Origin: Paenibacillus sp. FSL R5-0517
GTDB taxonomy: Bacteria > Bacillota > Bacilli > Paenibacillales > Paenibacillaceae
DNA: 64,000 bases
NCBI RefSeq assembly: GCF_037974355.1
Contig: NZ_CP150235.1
Location: forward strand, 4,154,001-4,218,000
Direction: 5' to 3'
Numbering within the stretch: the stretch's first letter is position 1; the number at the start of each line of letters is the position of its first letter. Below the pieces are notes generated by a model. That model did not search any database and had not been told where the DNA came from. It saw only the letters and a program-made list of their open reading frames with translations. Below, piece after piece: positions 34,475 to 44,360 of the stretch. Both the position numbers and the translations under genes were made by a program.

Positions 34475-35497
34475 TTGAAAAAAATCGTTTCATTGACCGC
34501 ATTTGTCGCTACCATGTCACTATTGTTGTCTGCCCCACTCACCTTGGCCGCAAATTCCAATAACCTCTCATTGATAGAGAGTCAAGAGTCTGCTGAGCAC
34601 CTAGGTTCGGAGACAAAAAAACTTTTAAGTGAAGAACTAGTTAAACTCGTGGGAAAACAGAACATTCAATTCACCACAATAGATACATCATTTGATCCGT
34701 GGGTCATTAACGGAACTATTGATGGAAACGGGTTCGCCTATTTCACACAAACATACGATCCCGATACTAATCGTGTCGCGTCCACCCATATCATGTATGA
34801 TAACGCTGATCTGGATAAAGTCATGGATAATGCGCTGCTCCTGAAGCTTGATGCCTTCCTAAAAACATTTGAAGATGAAGATATCTTCATTAAGAGTGGT
34901 TTCTGGCGTTTCAAAGCCAATGATCCAGAACATGGACATTTACTCCAAAACTACTGGGTCATCTTTGGACCTAGTCAACAACTTTACATCGATGTGGACA
35001 AAGGTAATCAAATGTCGGCAATTCTGCAATATAAAATCGATGATTCCTATGCCTGGATGACAAACATAGCACGAAATTCACTCAAAACACTTGGAATTCC
35101 CTCAGTAAAAGCTTTTGATTACACCTTATTTACCGTAGAAGGAAAAGATATGTTATGGCAGTATCGGGATGACGACAATCTAAATTATGTACATATCGGC
35201 AGCAAGACCGGAAAAGTATGGAAAGTCACTAACGAACTAGGTATTAATTGGAAAAATGATACTGATTTCAAAAAGTCTTTCGCCAAGCCCAAGCTCAGCA
35301 AAAACAAAGCACTATCCCTCGCTGCACCTACAGTCAGATCTATATTTGGTATTAAGCTAAACGGTTATTCCGTTCGTATCCAAAACAACGAATACACCTT
35401 CACGAAAAAAGGAGCCACAACGCTTATCGGTAAAATCAATACAAAAGGCGCATTTTATTCGTTTGAAGCCCTTCCTGACAACGGGGTAAGAAACTAA
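34475..35497 (+). CDS. Secreted protein of unknown function
   Basis: 340 residues from TTG 34475, seven bases after AGGAGG. The first 26 residues are a Sec signal peptide (KK, hydrophobic core, then TLAANSNN with a likely signal peptidase I site after LAA or LA). The rest is a soluble mixed alpha/beta protein; blocks such as NYVHIGSKTGKVWKVTN look like PepSY/YcdB-type repeats, but this is only a resemblance. No catalytic motif is seen. It stands alone, divergent from licT and convergent with the phosphoesterase gene. Confidence 0.8.
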   Translation: MKKIVSLTAFVATMSLLLSAPLTLAANSNNLSLIESQESAEHLGSETKKLLSEELVKLVGKQNIQFTTIDTSFDPWVINGTIDGNGFAYFTQTYDPDTNRVASTHIMYDNADLDKVMDNALLLKLDAFLKTFEDEDIFIKSGFWRFKANDPEHGHLLQNYWVIFGPSQQLYIDVDKGNQMSAILQYKIDDSYAWMTNIARNSLKTLGIPSVKAFDYTLFTVEGKDMLWQYRDDDNLNYVHIGSKTGKVWKVTNELGINWKNDTDFKKSFAKPKLSKNKALSLAAPTVRSIFGIKLNGYSVRIQNNEYTFTKKGATTLIGKINTKGAFYSFEALPDNGVRN

Positions 35498-35508
35498 ACT
35501 TACATAAT

Positions 35509-35556
35509 AAAAAAACAGGCGGCTTGAACTCCGATTTCCGAGAGATCAAACCGTCT
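35509..35556 (-). terminator. Probable terminator, minus direction
   Basis: An 11-base imperfect stem (AGACGGTTTGA with TCAAGCCGCCT, one mismatch and one G-U pair) is followed on the minus strand by a run of seven T. It would stop transcripts arriving from the phosphoesterase gene. Confidence 0.55.
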
Positions 35557-35615
35557 TATATTAGTAAAAACGCCTTAAATAATCAGCGCGCCCATCTAAT
35601 TTCGCATAAGAAATA

Positions 35616-35663
35616 CTCCGCTTTATCATGACAGTGATCTGAGCTTGTCATCATAAAGCGGAG
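35616..35663. terminator. Long hairpin between convergent genes
   Basis: 18-base arms starting CTCCGCTTTAT pair with a single mismatch around a 12-base loop. It lacks a T-run on either side. It lies between the secreted-protein and phosphoesterase gene ends and probably assists termination or RNA stability. Confidence 0.5.
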
Positions 35664-35728
35664 CCGGTATCATCAATCTACGGTTGACGTGTTTATAAGC
35701 TATCCCTTTTCTCAACGGGCCTTCATCA

Positions 35729-36829
35729 TTACTGGAACGTCACATGAATCTGCACAATCTCCGAACGACTGCTTGTACGAATTGGAGGTCCCCAGAAGCC
35801 AAATCCGGAGGTTACAATAGAATGCATAGAACCCTTTTGCAGATAACCCCAATCATTCTCGTAAATCGCTTGTGTGATGAACTGAGCCGGCGCAATCTGT
35901 CCACGGTGGGTGTGACCGGATACCACAAGGTCTACATTGTTCTGTTCCGCTATATCCAGATCATACGGCTGATGATCCATCATAAGTACCGGCTGGCTCA
36001 AGTCCGTATCTTGCATTAATGTGGCTACTTCTGCACGATCCTTCTCTGTCCGGTCTTTCCGCCCAATGAGGGTGATCTTGTCGTCCAGGACAATCTTGTC
36101 ATCGTACAAAACTTGCATATTGCTCTTCTCCAGCGCAGCGATCAACTCTTCAATTGGACCATCAAACTTGTCGTGATTCCCGAGAGAAGCATAGACACCA
36201 TATGGAGCCTGAATTTCACTGATAATATCAGCAATTCCGCTATTCAGATACATATCCAGATTGTCATCAATAATATCTCCCGGATATAGCACTAGGTCCG
36301 GCTTCAGTGCATTAATCTCCTCCACCATGCGTTTGGCATGTGCAGGGCCAGACAGTAATCCAAAGTGCATATCGGCAGCCATGACAATGTTAAGCTTGTC
36401 CACACCTTCTACTTTTTTATCAATCTGGATATTATACGTTCTCACTACCGGGCTGTAAGCATTGAAAATTCCATAACCCATTGTGGACACTAACAGCACC
36501 AGTGTAACGACACCCGCCCATTTCTGTGTGTGATGTCTAGGAATACGGGTTAATCTCAGCAACCACATCGTAAGATGAACGACGGGCAGGATCAGCAATA
36601 ACAACGAAAAGATCGCCAGCCAGTAAGAACCGATAATACTGAGAAACGAAATACTTCCAAACACACGTGCCAAAATGAAGGAAACAGCAAGGAATACAAG
36701 CGCTATAATATAAAACCATCGAAATCTGGCGGACACTACTGGTTTCATCCAACTCCAACCGCTCCAGCCTATGTAGAACACTAATAATCCATATACGACC
36801 AAAAACAATATACCCGCTAATACAAACAT
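35729..36829 (-). CDS. Membrane metallophosphoesterase (YkuE/YaeI-like)
   Basis: 366 residues from ATG 36829 (GGAGG 11 bases upstream; the in-frame GTG at 36847 overlaps that site). The first 150 residues hold four to five membrane helices. The calcineurin-type phosphoesterase domain follows: AADMHFG, LYPGDIIDD, SLGNHDKFDG, MMDHQP, SGHTHRGQ, all metal-binding blocks intact. Relatives hydrolyse phosphodiester or pyrophosphate bonds of lipid precursors near the membrane. Substrate not known. Confidence 0.88.
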   Translation of the reverse strand: MFVLAGILFLVVYGLLVFYIGWSGWSWMKPVVSARFRWFYIIALVFLAVSFILARVFGSISFLSIIGSYWLAIFSLLLLILPVVHLTMWLLRLTRIPRHHTQKWAGVVTLVLLVSTMGYGIFNAYSPVVRTYNIQIDKKVEGVDKLNIVMAADMHFGLLSGPAHAKRMVEEINALKPDLVLYPGDIIDDNLDMYLNSGIADIISEIQAPYGVYASLGNHDKFDGPIEELIAALEKSNMQVLYDDKIVLDDKITLIGRKDRTEKDRAEVATLMQDTDLSQPVLMMDHQPYDLDIAEQNNVDLVVSGHTHRGQIAPAQFITQAIYENDWGYLQKGSMHSIVTSGFGFWGPPIRTSSRSEIVQIHVTFQ

Positions 36830-36998
36830 GCCCGGTCTAACCTCCACGTCAATAAGTTGTATGCTGAATTTTCATCACGGATGTAGTTCCGTCTGAACAA
36901 GTATAACGTAGTTGACGGGCCAGATCATCTGTTTGCCCAACCCAGATTCGTACATTTTATTACAATTTGATGATATTCAAATTCGAACCATTAACGTG

Positions 36999-37020
36999 AA
37001 AAAGCACCCTTGCAGGTGCC
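36999..37020 (-). terminator. Terminator of the zwf-tal-gnd operon
   Basis: GCACC and GGTGC arms with a six-base loop are followed on the minus strand by TTTTT, about 55 bases after the gnd stop. The stem is short. Confidence 0.6.
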
Positions 37021-37073
37021 ATGAAGTTGAATTCATGACCGACTGCAAGAATGCTATATGTTTGAAACGAATA

Positions 37074-38492
37074 TTACTCGGTGGTGTCCATCCATTGGAA
37101 GTGGAATGAACCTTCTTTGTCCACACGTTTGAACGTGTGAGCACCGAAGTAGTCACGTTGTGCTTGCAGCAAGTTTGCTGGCAAACGCTCTGTACGGTAG
37201 CTGTCGTAGTAAGAAAGAGCGCTGGAGAAGCCTGGTACCGGAATACCTTGTTTTACAGCAGCTGCTATAACTTCACGCCATGCACCTTGATAAGACTCAA
37301 CGATGTTTTGGAAATATGGATCAAGCAGCAGGTTTTTCAGAGCTGCATCTTTGTCATATGCTTCTTTGATGTTTTGCAGGAATTGTGAACGGATGATACA
37401 TCCGCCACGGAAGATCATGGCAATGTTGCCGTATTTCAGATCCCAGCCATACTCGTCGGAAGCTGCGCGCATTTGTGCAAATCCTTGTGCATAGGATACG
37501 ATTTTACTTGCAAACAATGCTTTACGAACGTTCTCGATGAACGCTTTTTTATCGCCAGAGAATGCTTCAGTTGCTGGTCCACTGAGGATTTTGCTTGCTG
37601 CTACACGCTCGTCTTTCATCGCAGACAGGAAACGGGAGAATACGGATTCTGTGATCATGGACAATGGGACGCCGAGATCCAGCGCGCTTTGGCTCGTCCA
37701 TTTACCAGTTCCTTTTTGTCCAGCAGCGTCAAGAATAACGTCAACCATCGGTTTGCCGGTTTCTGGATCGTATTTGGAGAAGATGTCTGCCGTGATTTCG
37801 ATCAGGTAGCTGTCCAGCTCCCCTTGATTCCACTCCGTGAAGATCTCATGCAACTCTTCAACGGAAACGTTCAATACGGATTTGAGCAGGTGGTACGCTT
37901 CACCAATCAGCTGCATATCTCCGTACTCGATACCATTATGCACCATTTTTACATAGTGTCCGGCACCATCTGGTCCGATATATGTGCTACAAGCATCATC
38001 GCCCACTTTGGCGGAGATTGCTGTAAGGATCGGTTCTACCAATTGATAAGCACTTTCCTGACCGCCTGGCATGATTGCCGGGCCTTTCAGTGCGCCTTCT
38101 TCACCACCGGATACACCTGCTCCGATGAAGCGGAAACCTTTTTCTTCAAGCTCTTTACTGCGACGTTGTGTATCAGGGAAGTAAGCATTACCTCCATCAA
38201 TAATAATGTCGCCTTGATCCAGATGAGGAAGCAGTTGTTCAATCGTTGCATCTGTTGCTTTACCTGCTTGTACCATAATCAAAATTTTACGCGGAGACTC
38301 CAGGGATTCCACGAATTCTTCAATAGTGAACGCACCAGTCAGGTTTTTACCTTCTGCTTCTTTCAGAAGATCATGGGTTTTCTCAGGGGAACGGTTAAAT
38401 ACCGATACCGAGAACCCTTTACTTTCAATATTCAAAGCCAGGTTTTTACCCATTACTGCCAATCCAATAACACCGATCTGTTGTTTACTCAT
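37074..38492 (-). CDS. gnd: 6-phosphogluconate dehydrogenase, decarboxylating
   Basis: 472 residues from ATG 38492, with GGGAGG upstream. The N-terminal IGLAVMGKNLALN nucleotide fold, GAGVSGGEEGA, KMVHNGIEYGDMQ with the catalytic Lys, and the C-terminal dimer tail with HTFKRVD are all standard. It oxidises and decarboxylates 6-phosphogluconate to ribulose 5-phosphate, making NADPH. It is the last gene of the zwf-tal-gnd operon. Confidence 0.96.
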   Translation of the reverse strand: MSKQQIGVIGLAVMGKNLALNIESKGFSVSVFNRSPEKTHDLLKEAEGKNLTGAFTIEEFVESLESPRKILIMVQAGKATDATIEQLLPHLDQGDIIIDGGNAYFPDTQRRSKELEEKGFRFIGAGVSGGEEGALKGPAIMPGGQESAYQLVEPILTAISAKVGDDACSTYIGPDGAGHYVKMVHNGIEYGDMQLIGEAYHLLKSVLNVSVEELHEIFTEWNQGELDSYLIEITADIFSKYDPETGKPMVDVILDAAGQKGTGKWTSQSALDLGVPLSMITESVFSRFLSAMKDERVAASKILSGPATEAFSGDKKAFIENVRKALFASKIVSYAQGFAQMRAASDEYGWDLKYGNIAMIFRGGCIIRSQFLQNIKEAYDKDAALKNLLLDPYFQNIVESYQGAWREVIAAAVKQGIPVPGFSSALSYYDSYRTERLPANLLQAQRDYFGAHTFKRVDKEGSFHFQWMDTTE

Positions 38493-38560
38493 TATGTCCT
38501 CCCAATGCTCCATGATTTATATAATTCTATTGTAAGTTGAAACGAATAAATGTTCAGTGA

Positions 38561-39226
38561 TTATTGTACTGTTTTTTTCCAGTCCGCTGCAAATTTGTCC
38601 ATACCTTGATCTGTAAGTGGGTGTTTGGAGATTTGTTCAATAACGGAGAATGGAACAGTCGCGATATGTGCTCCCGCCATTGCTACACGTGTAACATGAT
38701 CCGGATGTCTTACGGAAGCCGCAATAATCTGTGCATCCAGGTTATGTGTACGGAACAATTCAGCAATTTTGGTAACCAATTGTACGCCATCCTCAGAGAT
38801 ATCATCAAGACGTCCCAGGAATGGAGATACATATGTCGCACCAGCACGAGCAGCCAGAAGCGCCTGGTTCACAGTGAAGATCAACGTTACGTTGGTTTTC
38901 ACGCCTTTTTTGGTCAAGTAACGGCAAGCTTCAAGTCCTGCAAGTGTCATTGGCAATTTGATCGTAATATTTTTGTCGCTGTTGTTAATTTTGATCAATT
39001 CGTTTGCTTGTGCAATCATATCTTCAGCAGTAAGGGCATCTGGTGTCACTTCCGCAGATACGGACTCCACTTCAGGTACCAAACGCAAGATTTCTTCAAT
39101 ACGATCTTCGAATTTCACGCCTTCTTTGGCTACCAAAGATGGGTTTGTTGTTACACCAGACAATACACCGATTTTGTATGCTTTTTGGATGTCTTCCACG
39201 TTAGCTGTATCGATAAAAAATTTCAT
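38561..39226 (-). CDS. tal: Transaldolase, small (FSA/TalC-type)
   Basis: 221 residues, the length of the short transaldolase / fructose-6-phosphate aldolase group. MKFFIDTANVEDI at the start, GVTTNPSL, and the Schiff-base Lys in ITIKLPMT are visible. It links sedoheptulose 7-phosphate and glyceraldehyde 3-phosphate with erythrose 4-phosphate and fructose 6-phosphate. Its place between zwf and gnd supports the transaldolase role over a separate aldolase activity. Confidence 0.92.
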   Translation of the reverse strand: MKFFIDTANVEDIQKAYKIGVLSGVTTNPSLVAKEGVKFEDRIEEILRLVPEVESVSAEVTPDALTAEDMIAQANELIKINNSDKNITIKLPMTLAGLEACRYLTKKGVKTNVTLIFTVNQALLAARAGATYVSPFLGRLDDISEDGVQLVTKIAELFRTHNLDAQIIAASVRHPDHVTRVAMAGAHIATVPFSVIEQISKHPLTDQGMDKFAADWKKTVQ

Positions 39227-39262
39227 GATTTAATTACCTCCAGATATATTTTTTATTATGGT

Positions 39263-40786
39263 TTAGAGATTCGCATTAACCGCCAAGGGCATGCTATTTG
39301 TAACTACAGACTCCTGATCCGCCGGCTCATCAAACCACCAGTGGTGACCATCTTCTTCAAGCATAGCATCTGATTCAGCTGGTCCATAGCTTCCTGCAGG
39401 ATACAGGTGAAGTGGCAGCAGATTTTCCTGGAATGCATCCAGAATGGGTTGCACCCATGCCCATGACAATTCTACTTCATCCCAGTGGGCAAAGAAAGTT
39501 GGATCTCCCAGCAAAGCATCACGAATCAGATTCTCGTAAGCTTCCGCAAGGTCACCTTTATCCGGAGAAAGATCGATATGAACCGGTTTGAATTCACCTT
39601 TATTCTCTGGATCACTTGCATTCAGTTGCAATGTCATGCTCTGATCTGGACTCATCTCAATGACGAGCAGGTTTGGCTTGGAGCCTTTGTTTTTCAGCAC
39701 ATTCGTCTGTCCTGAAGGTTCTTTGAATTCAATGACGATACGTGTTGATTTCTCCTTCATTCTTTTACCCGTACGAATGTAAAACGGAACACCGCGCCAG
39801 AAGAAATCATCGATTTGCAATTTGGCAGCAATGAATGTGTCATTCATCGTATTCTCCGCTACACCCGGTTCAGCAGCATAAGCATTGACTGGTTGGCCTT
39901 GAATGTTGCCTTCTGCATACTGCCCACGAATGATGCTTGCGCCCACGGTTTGCTTTTGTAACGGCTGGATCGATTCCATGATGTGCTTTTTCTTCAATCC
40001 AACTTTTTCGGAAGAACTGTTGTATGGAAGCTGAATCGCCATCATCATAAGCAATTGCAGCATATGATTCTGGAACATGTCTCGCACTGCACCTACATGA
40101 TCATAATAGGATGCACGTTCTTCGACACCTACAGTCTCATTAGCCGTAATTTGCACATTGGAGATGTAACGGTTGTTCCATAACGCCTTCATGATTGGGT
40201 TACTCTGATGTAACGTCTCCAGGCGCTGTACCATCGGTTTGCCCAAATAGTGGTCAATCCGATAAATCTCTTCCTCCGTGAACGATTCGCTTAATTTGCG
40301 ATTGAGGTCTCGGGCCGACGGCAGATCGTGACCAAATGGTTTCTCAATGACGAGACGCTTCCAGCCCTCTGTGGAACCCAGCCCACTTTGTTGAATGTTC
40401 TCGGCAATCGGTTCGAAGAATTCCGGACCAACCGAGAGATAAAACAAGCGATTGGACGGAATGCCAAGTTCAGCTTCTCTTTGTTCAACTAATCCCAACA
40501 GCTTTATATAATCTTCCTTATGGCTTATATTCAATACACTGTAGCGAAAAGCTTTCACAAATGACTTCACAACTTCAGGATCAGCCTGGCGTCTGGAAAA
40601 TTCATTTAATGATTTTTCCACTTGTGCCTGAAAGAATTCATCAGACCACTCTCTACGCCCCAGACCAATCAATGAGAAGGTTTCAGGAAGCTTCTGCTCA
40701 AGATATAAGTTATATAAGGCAGGATATATTTTTCTTTTGGCTAAATCGCCAGTAGCACCAAATAAAACAATGGTAGTTGGTTCCAT
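39263..40786 (-). CDS. zwf: Glucose-6-phosphate 1-dehydrogenase
   Basis: 507 residues. FGATGDLAKRKIYPALY is the N-terminal nucleotide-binding block, RIDHYLGKPMVQ the active-site block with the catalytic His, and NRYISNVQI follows. It converts glucose 6-phosphate to 6-phosphogluconolactone and opens the oxidative pentose phosphate pathway. No lactonase (pgl) gene is in the operon. First gene of zwf-tal-gnd, divergent from a LysR gene. Confidence 0.96.
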   Translation of the reverse strand: MEPTTIVLFGATGDLAKRKIYPALYNLYLEQKLPETFSLIGLGRREWSDEFFQAQVEKSLNEFSRRQADPEVVKSFVKAFRYSVLNISHKEDYIKLLGLVEQREAELGIPSNRLFYLSVGPEFFEPIAENIQQSGLGSTEGWKRLVIEKPFGHDLPSARDLNRKLSESFTEEEIYRIDHYLGKPMVQRLETLHQSNPIMKALWNNRYISNVQITANETVGVEERASYYDHVGAVRDMFQNHMLQLLMMMAIQLPYNSSSEKVGLKKKHIMESIQPLQKQTVGASIIRGQYAEGNIQGQPVNAYAAEPGVAENTMNDTFIAAKLQIDDFFWRGVPFYIRTGKRMKEKSTRIVIEFKEPSGQTNVLKNKGSKPNLLVIEMSPDQSMTLQLNASDPENKGEFKPVHIDLSPDKGDLAEAYENLIRDALLGDPTFFAHWDEVELSWAWVQPILDAFQENLLPLHLYPAGSYGPAESDAMLEEDGHHWWFDEPADQESVVTNSMPLAVNANL

Positions 40787-40834
40787 CTCACCGTTCTCCT
40801 TCCAAGTAACTCTGGTTTCTTTGTTGTAGTTACA

Positions 40835-40852
40835 CTATAATACGTTTTATAG
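40835..40852. promoter_or_regulatory. Inverted repeat over the zwf -10, candidate LysR operator
   Basis: CTATAA and TTATAG are perfect arms of an 18-base palindrome-like site. On the minus strand it contains TATTAT, 16 bases after TTACTT, a plausible zwf promoter. The position between divergent zwf and lysR genes suits a LysR-type site. Confidence 0.45.
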
Positions 40853-40898
40853 CCATACAAGTAATTAATATATTTCACAGGAGCTATAGACAACATCT

Positions 40899-41783
40899 AT
40901 GACAACAAATTATGAACTATATAAAGTCTTTTATTGGGCGGCCAAAACGGGAAGTTTGACACAGGCTGCGAAAGCACTGTATATCACTCAACCCAGCGTC
41001 AGTCATGCCATCAAGCAATTGGAAGAGAGCTTTGGTCTTACCCTGTTTTATCGGAACTCCAAGGGTGTAGCCTTGACACAGGAAGGTGCCAGTCTGTACT
41101 CCTATATTGAACAATCCCAGATTCTGATCTCGCTTGCGGAAGAAAAAATGGCCGCCCTGAAGAATCTGGACAATGGTGAACTCCGGATTGGTGGCAGTGA
41201 CTCCCTGTTCAAGCATTACATGCTGGCGTATCTGGAGGAATTCCACACCCTGTATCCTAACATCAAGCTACATCTGAGTCATGGAACCACGCCGGAAGTC
41301 ATTACTTTTCTCAAAGAAGGCAAGATCGATCTCGGTGTTGTTCGGATGCCCATTGTTGATCCGCAGCTCGAAGTCAGAGAAAGCATTCAATTGAAAGACT
41401 GTTTTGTAGCCGGAGAACGCTATGCTCAGCTGAAGGGTAAAGTCATGACACTTGAGATGCTCCTAGAGCATCAACTGATCCTCTTCTCCCGGAACAGCCG
41501 GGTTCGGATGGCTATAACCGAGTTGTTTAACAGCTATAATTACACGTTGAAGCCTGAGATTGAGGTCGGTAGCGTTGATCTGTTGATTGAGTTTGCGCGT
41601 CGAGGACTGGGTATTTCCTATGTGACACGAGAATTCATCTCTAAAGAGCTGGAGGAAGGCTCCCTCTTCGAGATTCAGCTTGATGTTCCACTCCCCCCTT
41701 CCCATGTGGGGATTATGACCAAGCGCAATATGCCAATTTCTTTGGCTGCCAACCGGTTTATGGATCTCATTTTCAAATCCTGA
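40899..41783 (+). CDS. LysR-family transcriptional regulator
   Basis: 294 residues with the N-terminal winged helix (YELYKVFYWAAKTGSLTQAAKALYITQPSVSHAIKQLE, split at the helix-turn-helix) and the periplasmic-binding-like effector domain from about residue 90. It is divergent from zwf with 112 bases between the start codons, so regulation of the pentose phosphate operon is the simple inference. The effector is unknown. Confidence 0.9.
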   Translation: MTTNYELYKVFYWAAKTGSLTQAAKALYITQPSVSHAIKQLEESFGLTLFYRNSKGVALTQEGASLYSYIEQSQILISLAEEKMAALKNLDNGELRIGGSDSLFKHYMLAYLEEFHTLYPNIKLHLSHGTTPEVITFLKEGKIDLGVVRMPIVDPQLEVRESIQLKDCFVAGERYAQLKGKVMTLEMLLEHQLILFSRNSRVRMAITELFNSYNYTLKPEIEVGSVDLLIEFARRGLGISYVTREFISKELEEGSLFEIQLDVPLPPSHVGIMTKRNMPISLAANRFMDLIFKS

Positions 41784-41810
41784 GTAGCTACAATGTCAAA
41801 AGGTACAACC

Positions 41811-41848
41811 AAGAGCCCCACCATCGCGTTATGGATGATGAGGCTCTT
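41811..41848. terminator. Weak hairpin between convergent lysR and cheA
   Basis: AAGAGCC pairs with GGCTCTT around a partly structured loop and is followed by TTT on the plus strand. It lies between the two convergent gene ends. Confidence 0.45.
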
Positions 41849-41879
41849 TGACCTGCGTAATGTTTAGTTTATCTAACGA

Positions 41880-43895
41880 TTAGTGACTGACCAGATAGGA
41901 CGCGTCCAATATAAGGGCAACCTTACCATTTCCAAGGATCGTTGCGCCAGAAAGATGGTTCATCGCGCCCAGATACGTACCAAGTGTCTTAATAACGACT
42001 TCCTGATTTCCTATGATCTCATCTACTGCGTAAGCTGCAATTTTATCGACAGAGCGCACAATCACCAGAGGAATGGTTTTGGATTTGCGTTCCGTTCGTG
42101 GATAGTTCAATTTATCACACAGGCGGTGAAAGGGTACAATGCGTCCATGGTTCAGGATCGCTTGTTGCCCCTGGATCATCTGAATATCTTCAGGTGAAAT
42201 CCGAACAATCTCGGACACGTTGTACATCGGCACGATCAGAACACGCCCCGATACTTTGACTAACAGACCTTTAATAATCGCCAAAGTGAGCGGTAGACGA
42301 ATCGTAAACGTAGTACCAACACCAACCTCCGTATCAATATCAATGATGCCGTTCAGTCGCCCGATCTGGCTGCGCACAATGTCCATTCCAACCCCGCGAC
42401 CTGATACTTCACTAACAGAAGAAGCTGTGGAGAAACCGGGCTCAAATATGAGATGTACAGCCTCCTGTGTTGATAGGCGTGCAGCTTGTTCCTCACTAAT
42501 AATGCCTTTGCTCAAGGCGGAAGCCTTGATCTTATCCCCATCAATACCTTTGCCGTCATCCGAATACCGGATGACAACATGATTCTCTTCATGGAATGAT
42601 GTTAAGGTAATACGTCCCTTGGACGGCTTGCCCGACTCTCCACGAACCTCTGCGCTTTCAATACCATGATCTGCACTATTGCGAATGAGATGGATCAGTG
42701 GGTCACTCAATTCTTCAATAATCATCCGGTCAAGCTCAGTCTCTCCACCTTGAATAACCAATTCCAGATCTTTACCCAGCTTCTGCGAAAGGTCCCGAAC
42801 CAACCTCGGGAAGCGACTGAACAGTTGATCAATGGGTAACATCCGGGTCTTCATTACACCGTCTTGGAGCTCCTTGATAACGCTGCCCATATGATCGGAT
42901 ACACCACTAATACTCTGAATCAGTGAAGAAGACTCCTTACGCGCACCCGACGCACTCAGATCTGCAAGGGATGTCTGATCAATTAACAGTTCACCGACCA
43001 AATTCATCAAATGGTCCAGACGTTCAACACTCACACGAACTGTAGGTTGAGCAGCTTTCGCTTTCTCTTCCGGGCCAGATGTAGCCACGGTAGGCAAGCT
43101 TGGTTTTGTCTGCTCTGGTTCATTCATTAATTCAGGTTGTGCAGAAGCCGCTGCAACCTCATTGGATTCCAGCATATATGGATGAATCTCCAGCGTATGA
43201 ATATCCGAGTCTGTAGACAATTCTGTCTCAAGCTGCTGAGAGTCCTTCGAAGTTGCCGTGATGATGATGAACTGACTGTAATGATCATCTTCATTCTGCG
43301 CGCCCGGCTGGATCTCCATGAGAGAAGTTGTAACAACCGTCCCACATATGTCTTCAATGCGTTGGCGCAAAATATGATATCTGGCCGCCTTCATCATACA
43401 CTTATGCTCAAGCAAAATGTGAATGGATAACAGGTGCTTTCCTGACTCAACAGCAACCTGTGCAACATTTGCCTCCGCTGGTTGCAATTGAGGTGCTGCA
43501 AGTTTCCCAACTACTGCCGGGGTTTGAATTAGATCCTTAATTTCTCGTACGACCGTTCGAAAGTCTGCATAGGCTTCACCACGGATATACTGATCACGAA
43601 GCACCTTCATGGCGTCTAAAGAGCGGAATAACGTATCAATTAACTCGGAAGTCATCTCGGGTTTTTTCTCCCGAACCCATTCAAGGGCATACTCCACCTC
43701 ATGAGTGAGGTCGCTTAATTCACGAAAATCCATTGTCGATGCCGATCCCTTGATGGTATGCGCTGCCCGGAACAGCGTTTGAACCAGTTCAACAGAAGGC
43801 GAAAGCTCCAACGCCAGCAAAGACTGATCCATCCGTTCCAGTTGATCATTCAGTTCTTCGATAAAGATGTCACGGTAGGCAGACAAATCCATCAT
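41880..43895 (-). CDS. cheA: Chemotaxis histidine kinase CheA
   Basis: 671 residues. P1 phosphotransfer domain with H46 in FRAAHTIKGSA; a P2-like region (about 160-245); P3 dimerisation; P4 kinase with HLIRNSADHGIE (N box), YSDDGKGID (G1) and GRGVGMDIV (G2); C-terminal P5 CheW-like domain. It autophosphorylates in response to receptor signals and would pass phosphate to a CheY. It is the last gene of the MCP-CheW-CheA operon; no CheY, CheB or CheR gene is in the window. Confidence 0.95.
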   Translation of the reverse strand: MMDLSAYRDIFIEELNDQLERMDQSLLALELSPSVELVQTLFRAAHTIKGSASTMDFRELSDLTHEVEYALEWVREKKPEMTSELIDTLFRSLDAMKVLRDQYIRGEAYADFRTVVREIKDLIQTPAVVGKLAAPQLQPAEANVAQVAVESGKHLLSIHILLEHKCMMKAARYHILRQRIEDICGTVVTTSLMEIQPGAQNEDDHYSQFIIITATSKDSQQLETELSTDSDIHTLEIHPYMLESNEVAAASAQPELMNEPEQTKPSLPTVATSGPEEKAKAAQPTVRVSVERLDHLMNLVGELLIDQTSLADLSASGARKESSSLIQSISGVSDHMGSVIKELQDGVMKTRMLPIDQLFSRFPRLVRDLSQKLGKDLELVIQGGETELDRMIIEELSDPLIHLIRNSADHGIESAEVRGESGKPSKGRITLTSFHEENHVVIRYSDDGKGIDGDKIKASALSKGIISEEQAARLSTQEAVHLIFEPGFSTASSVSEVSGRGVGMDIVRSQIGRLNGIIDIDTEVGVGTTFTIRLPLTLAIIKGLLVKVSGRVLIVPMYNVSEIVRISPEDIQMIQGQQAILNHGRIVPFHRLCDKLNYPRTERKSKTIPLVIVRSVDKIAAYAVDEIIGNQEVVIKTLGTYLGAMNHLSGATILGNGKVALILDASYLVSH

Positions 43896-43909
43896 TCGTA
43901 TATACCTCC

Positions 43910-44335
43910 CTAACCGCCCAATATTTCGTCCAGTTTCAAAATGCCCACAAGCTTGTCTTCCTGTTGACCCACGCCATGGAAAAAGTCTTCACGGTTACGA
44001 CCGTAACCCCCGGTTGGTGGATGTATTTCCGAATATGTGGTTACCTTGTTCACTCGATCCACAATCAGGCCAATATATTCATCCTGATACCGAACTACGA
44101 TAATTCGTGTTGTTCTAGTATCCGGTTCATCCGTCATACCCAGCAGGTTGCGCAGACTCATCACACATACAACCTTGCCCCGCAGATTAACTACCCCTTT
44201 AATCTCCGGACGGCTAAATGGGATATCTGTAATGCTTAGCATTTTAATAATCTCGTGAATCTCTTCGATTCGAATGGCGCAAGTCTCTGAACCTACAGAC
44301 AGCTCAATATATTGTTCTTTCTGAAGTGAAGACAT
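43910..44335 (-). CDS. cheW: Chemotaxis coupling protein CheW
   Basis: 141 residues making a single CheW domain: EQYIELSVGSETCAIRIEEIHEI at the start (shown here to its length limit by blocks), ADIPFSRPEIKGVVNLRG-like NLRGKVV, and IGLIVDRVNKV. It links the receptor encoded upstream to CheA. The intergenic gaps (about 15 and 25 bases) imply one transcript. Confidence 0.93.
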   Translation of the reverse strand: MSSLQKEQYIELSVGSETCAIRIEEIHEIIKMLSITDIPFSRPEIKGVVNLRGKVVCVMSLRNLLGMTDEPDTRTTRIIVVRYQDEYIGLIVDRVNKVTTYSEIHPPTGGYGRNREDFFHGVGQQEDKLVGILKLDEILGG

Positions 44336-44360
44336 CGATTCACCCTCAATTCAATTTGTT

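Noticed and set aside
37473..38540. 355-codon plus-strand frame opposite gnd
   Set aside because: It is antisense to an unmistakable gnd gene; its translation is Cys/Phe-rich and matches no family, as expected of an antisense shadow.
38564..39373. 269-codon plus-strand frame opposite tal
   Set aside because: Antisense shadow; composition is atypical and there is no start signal.
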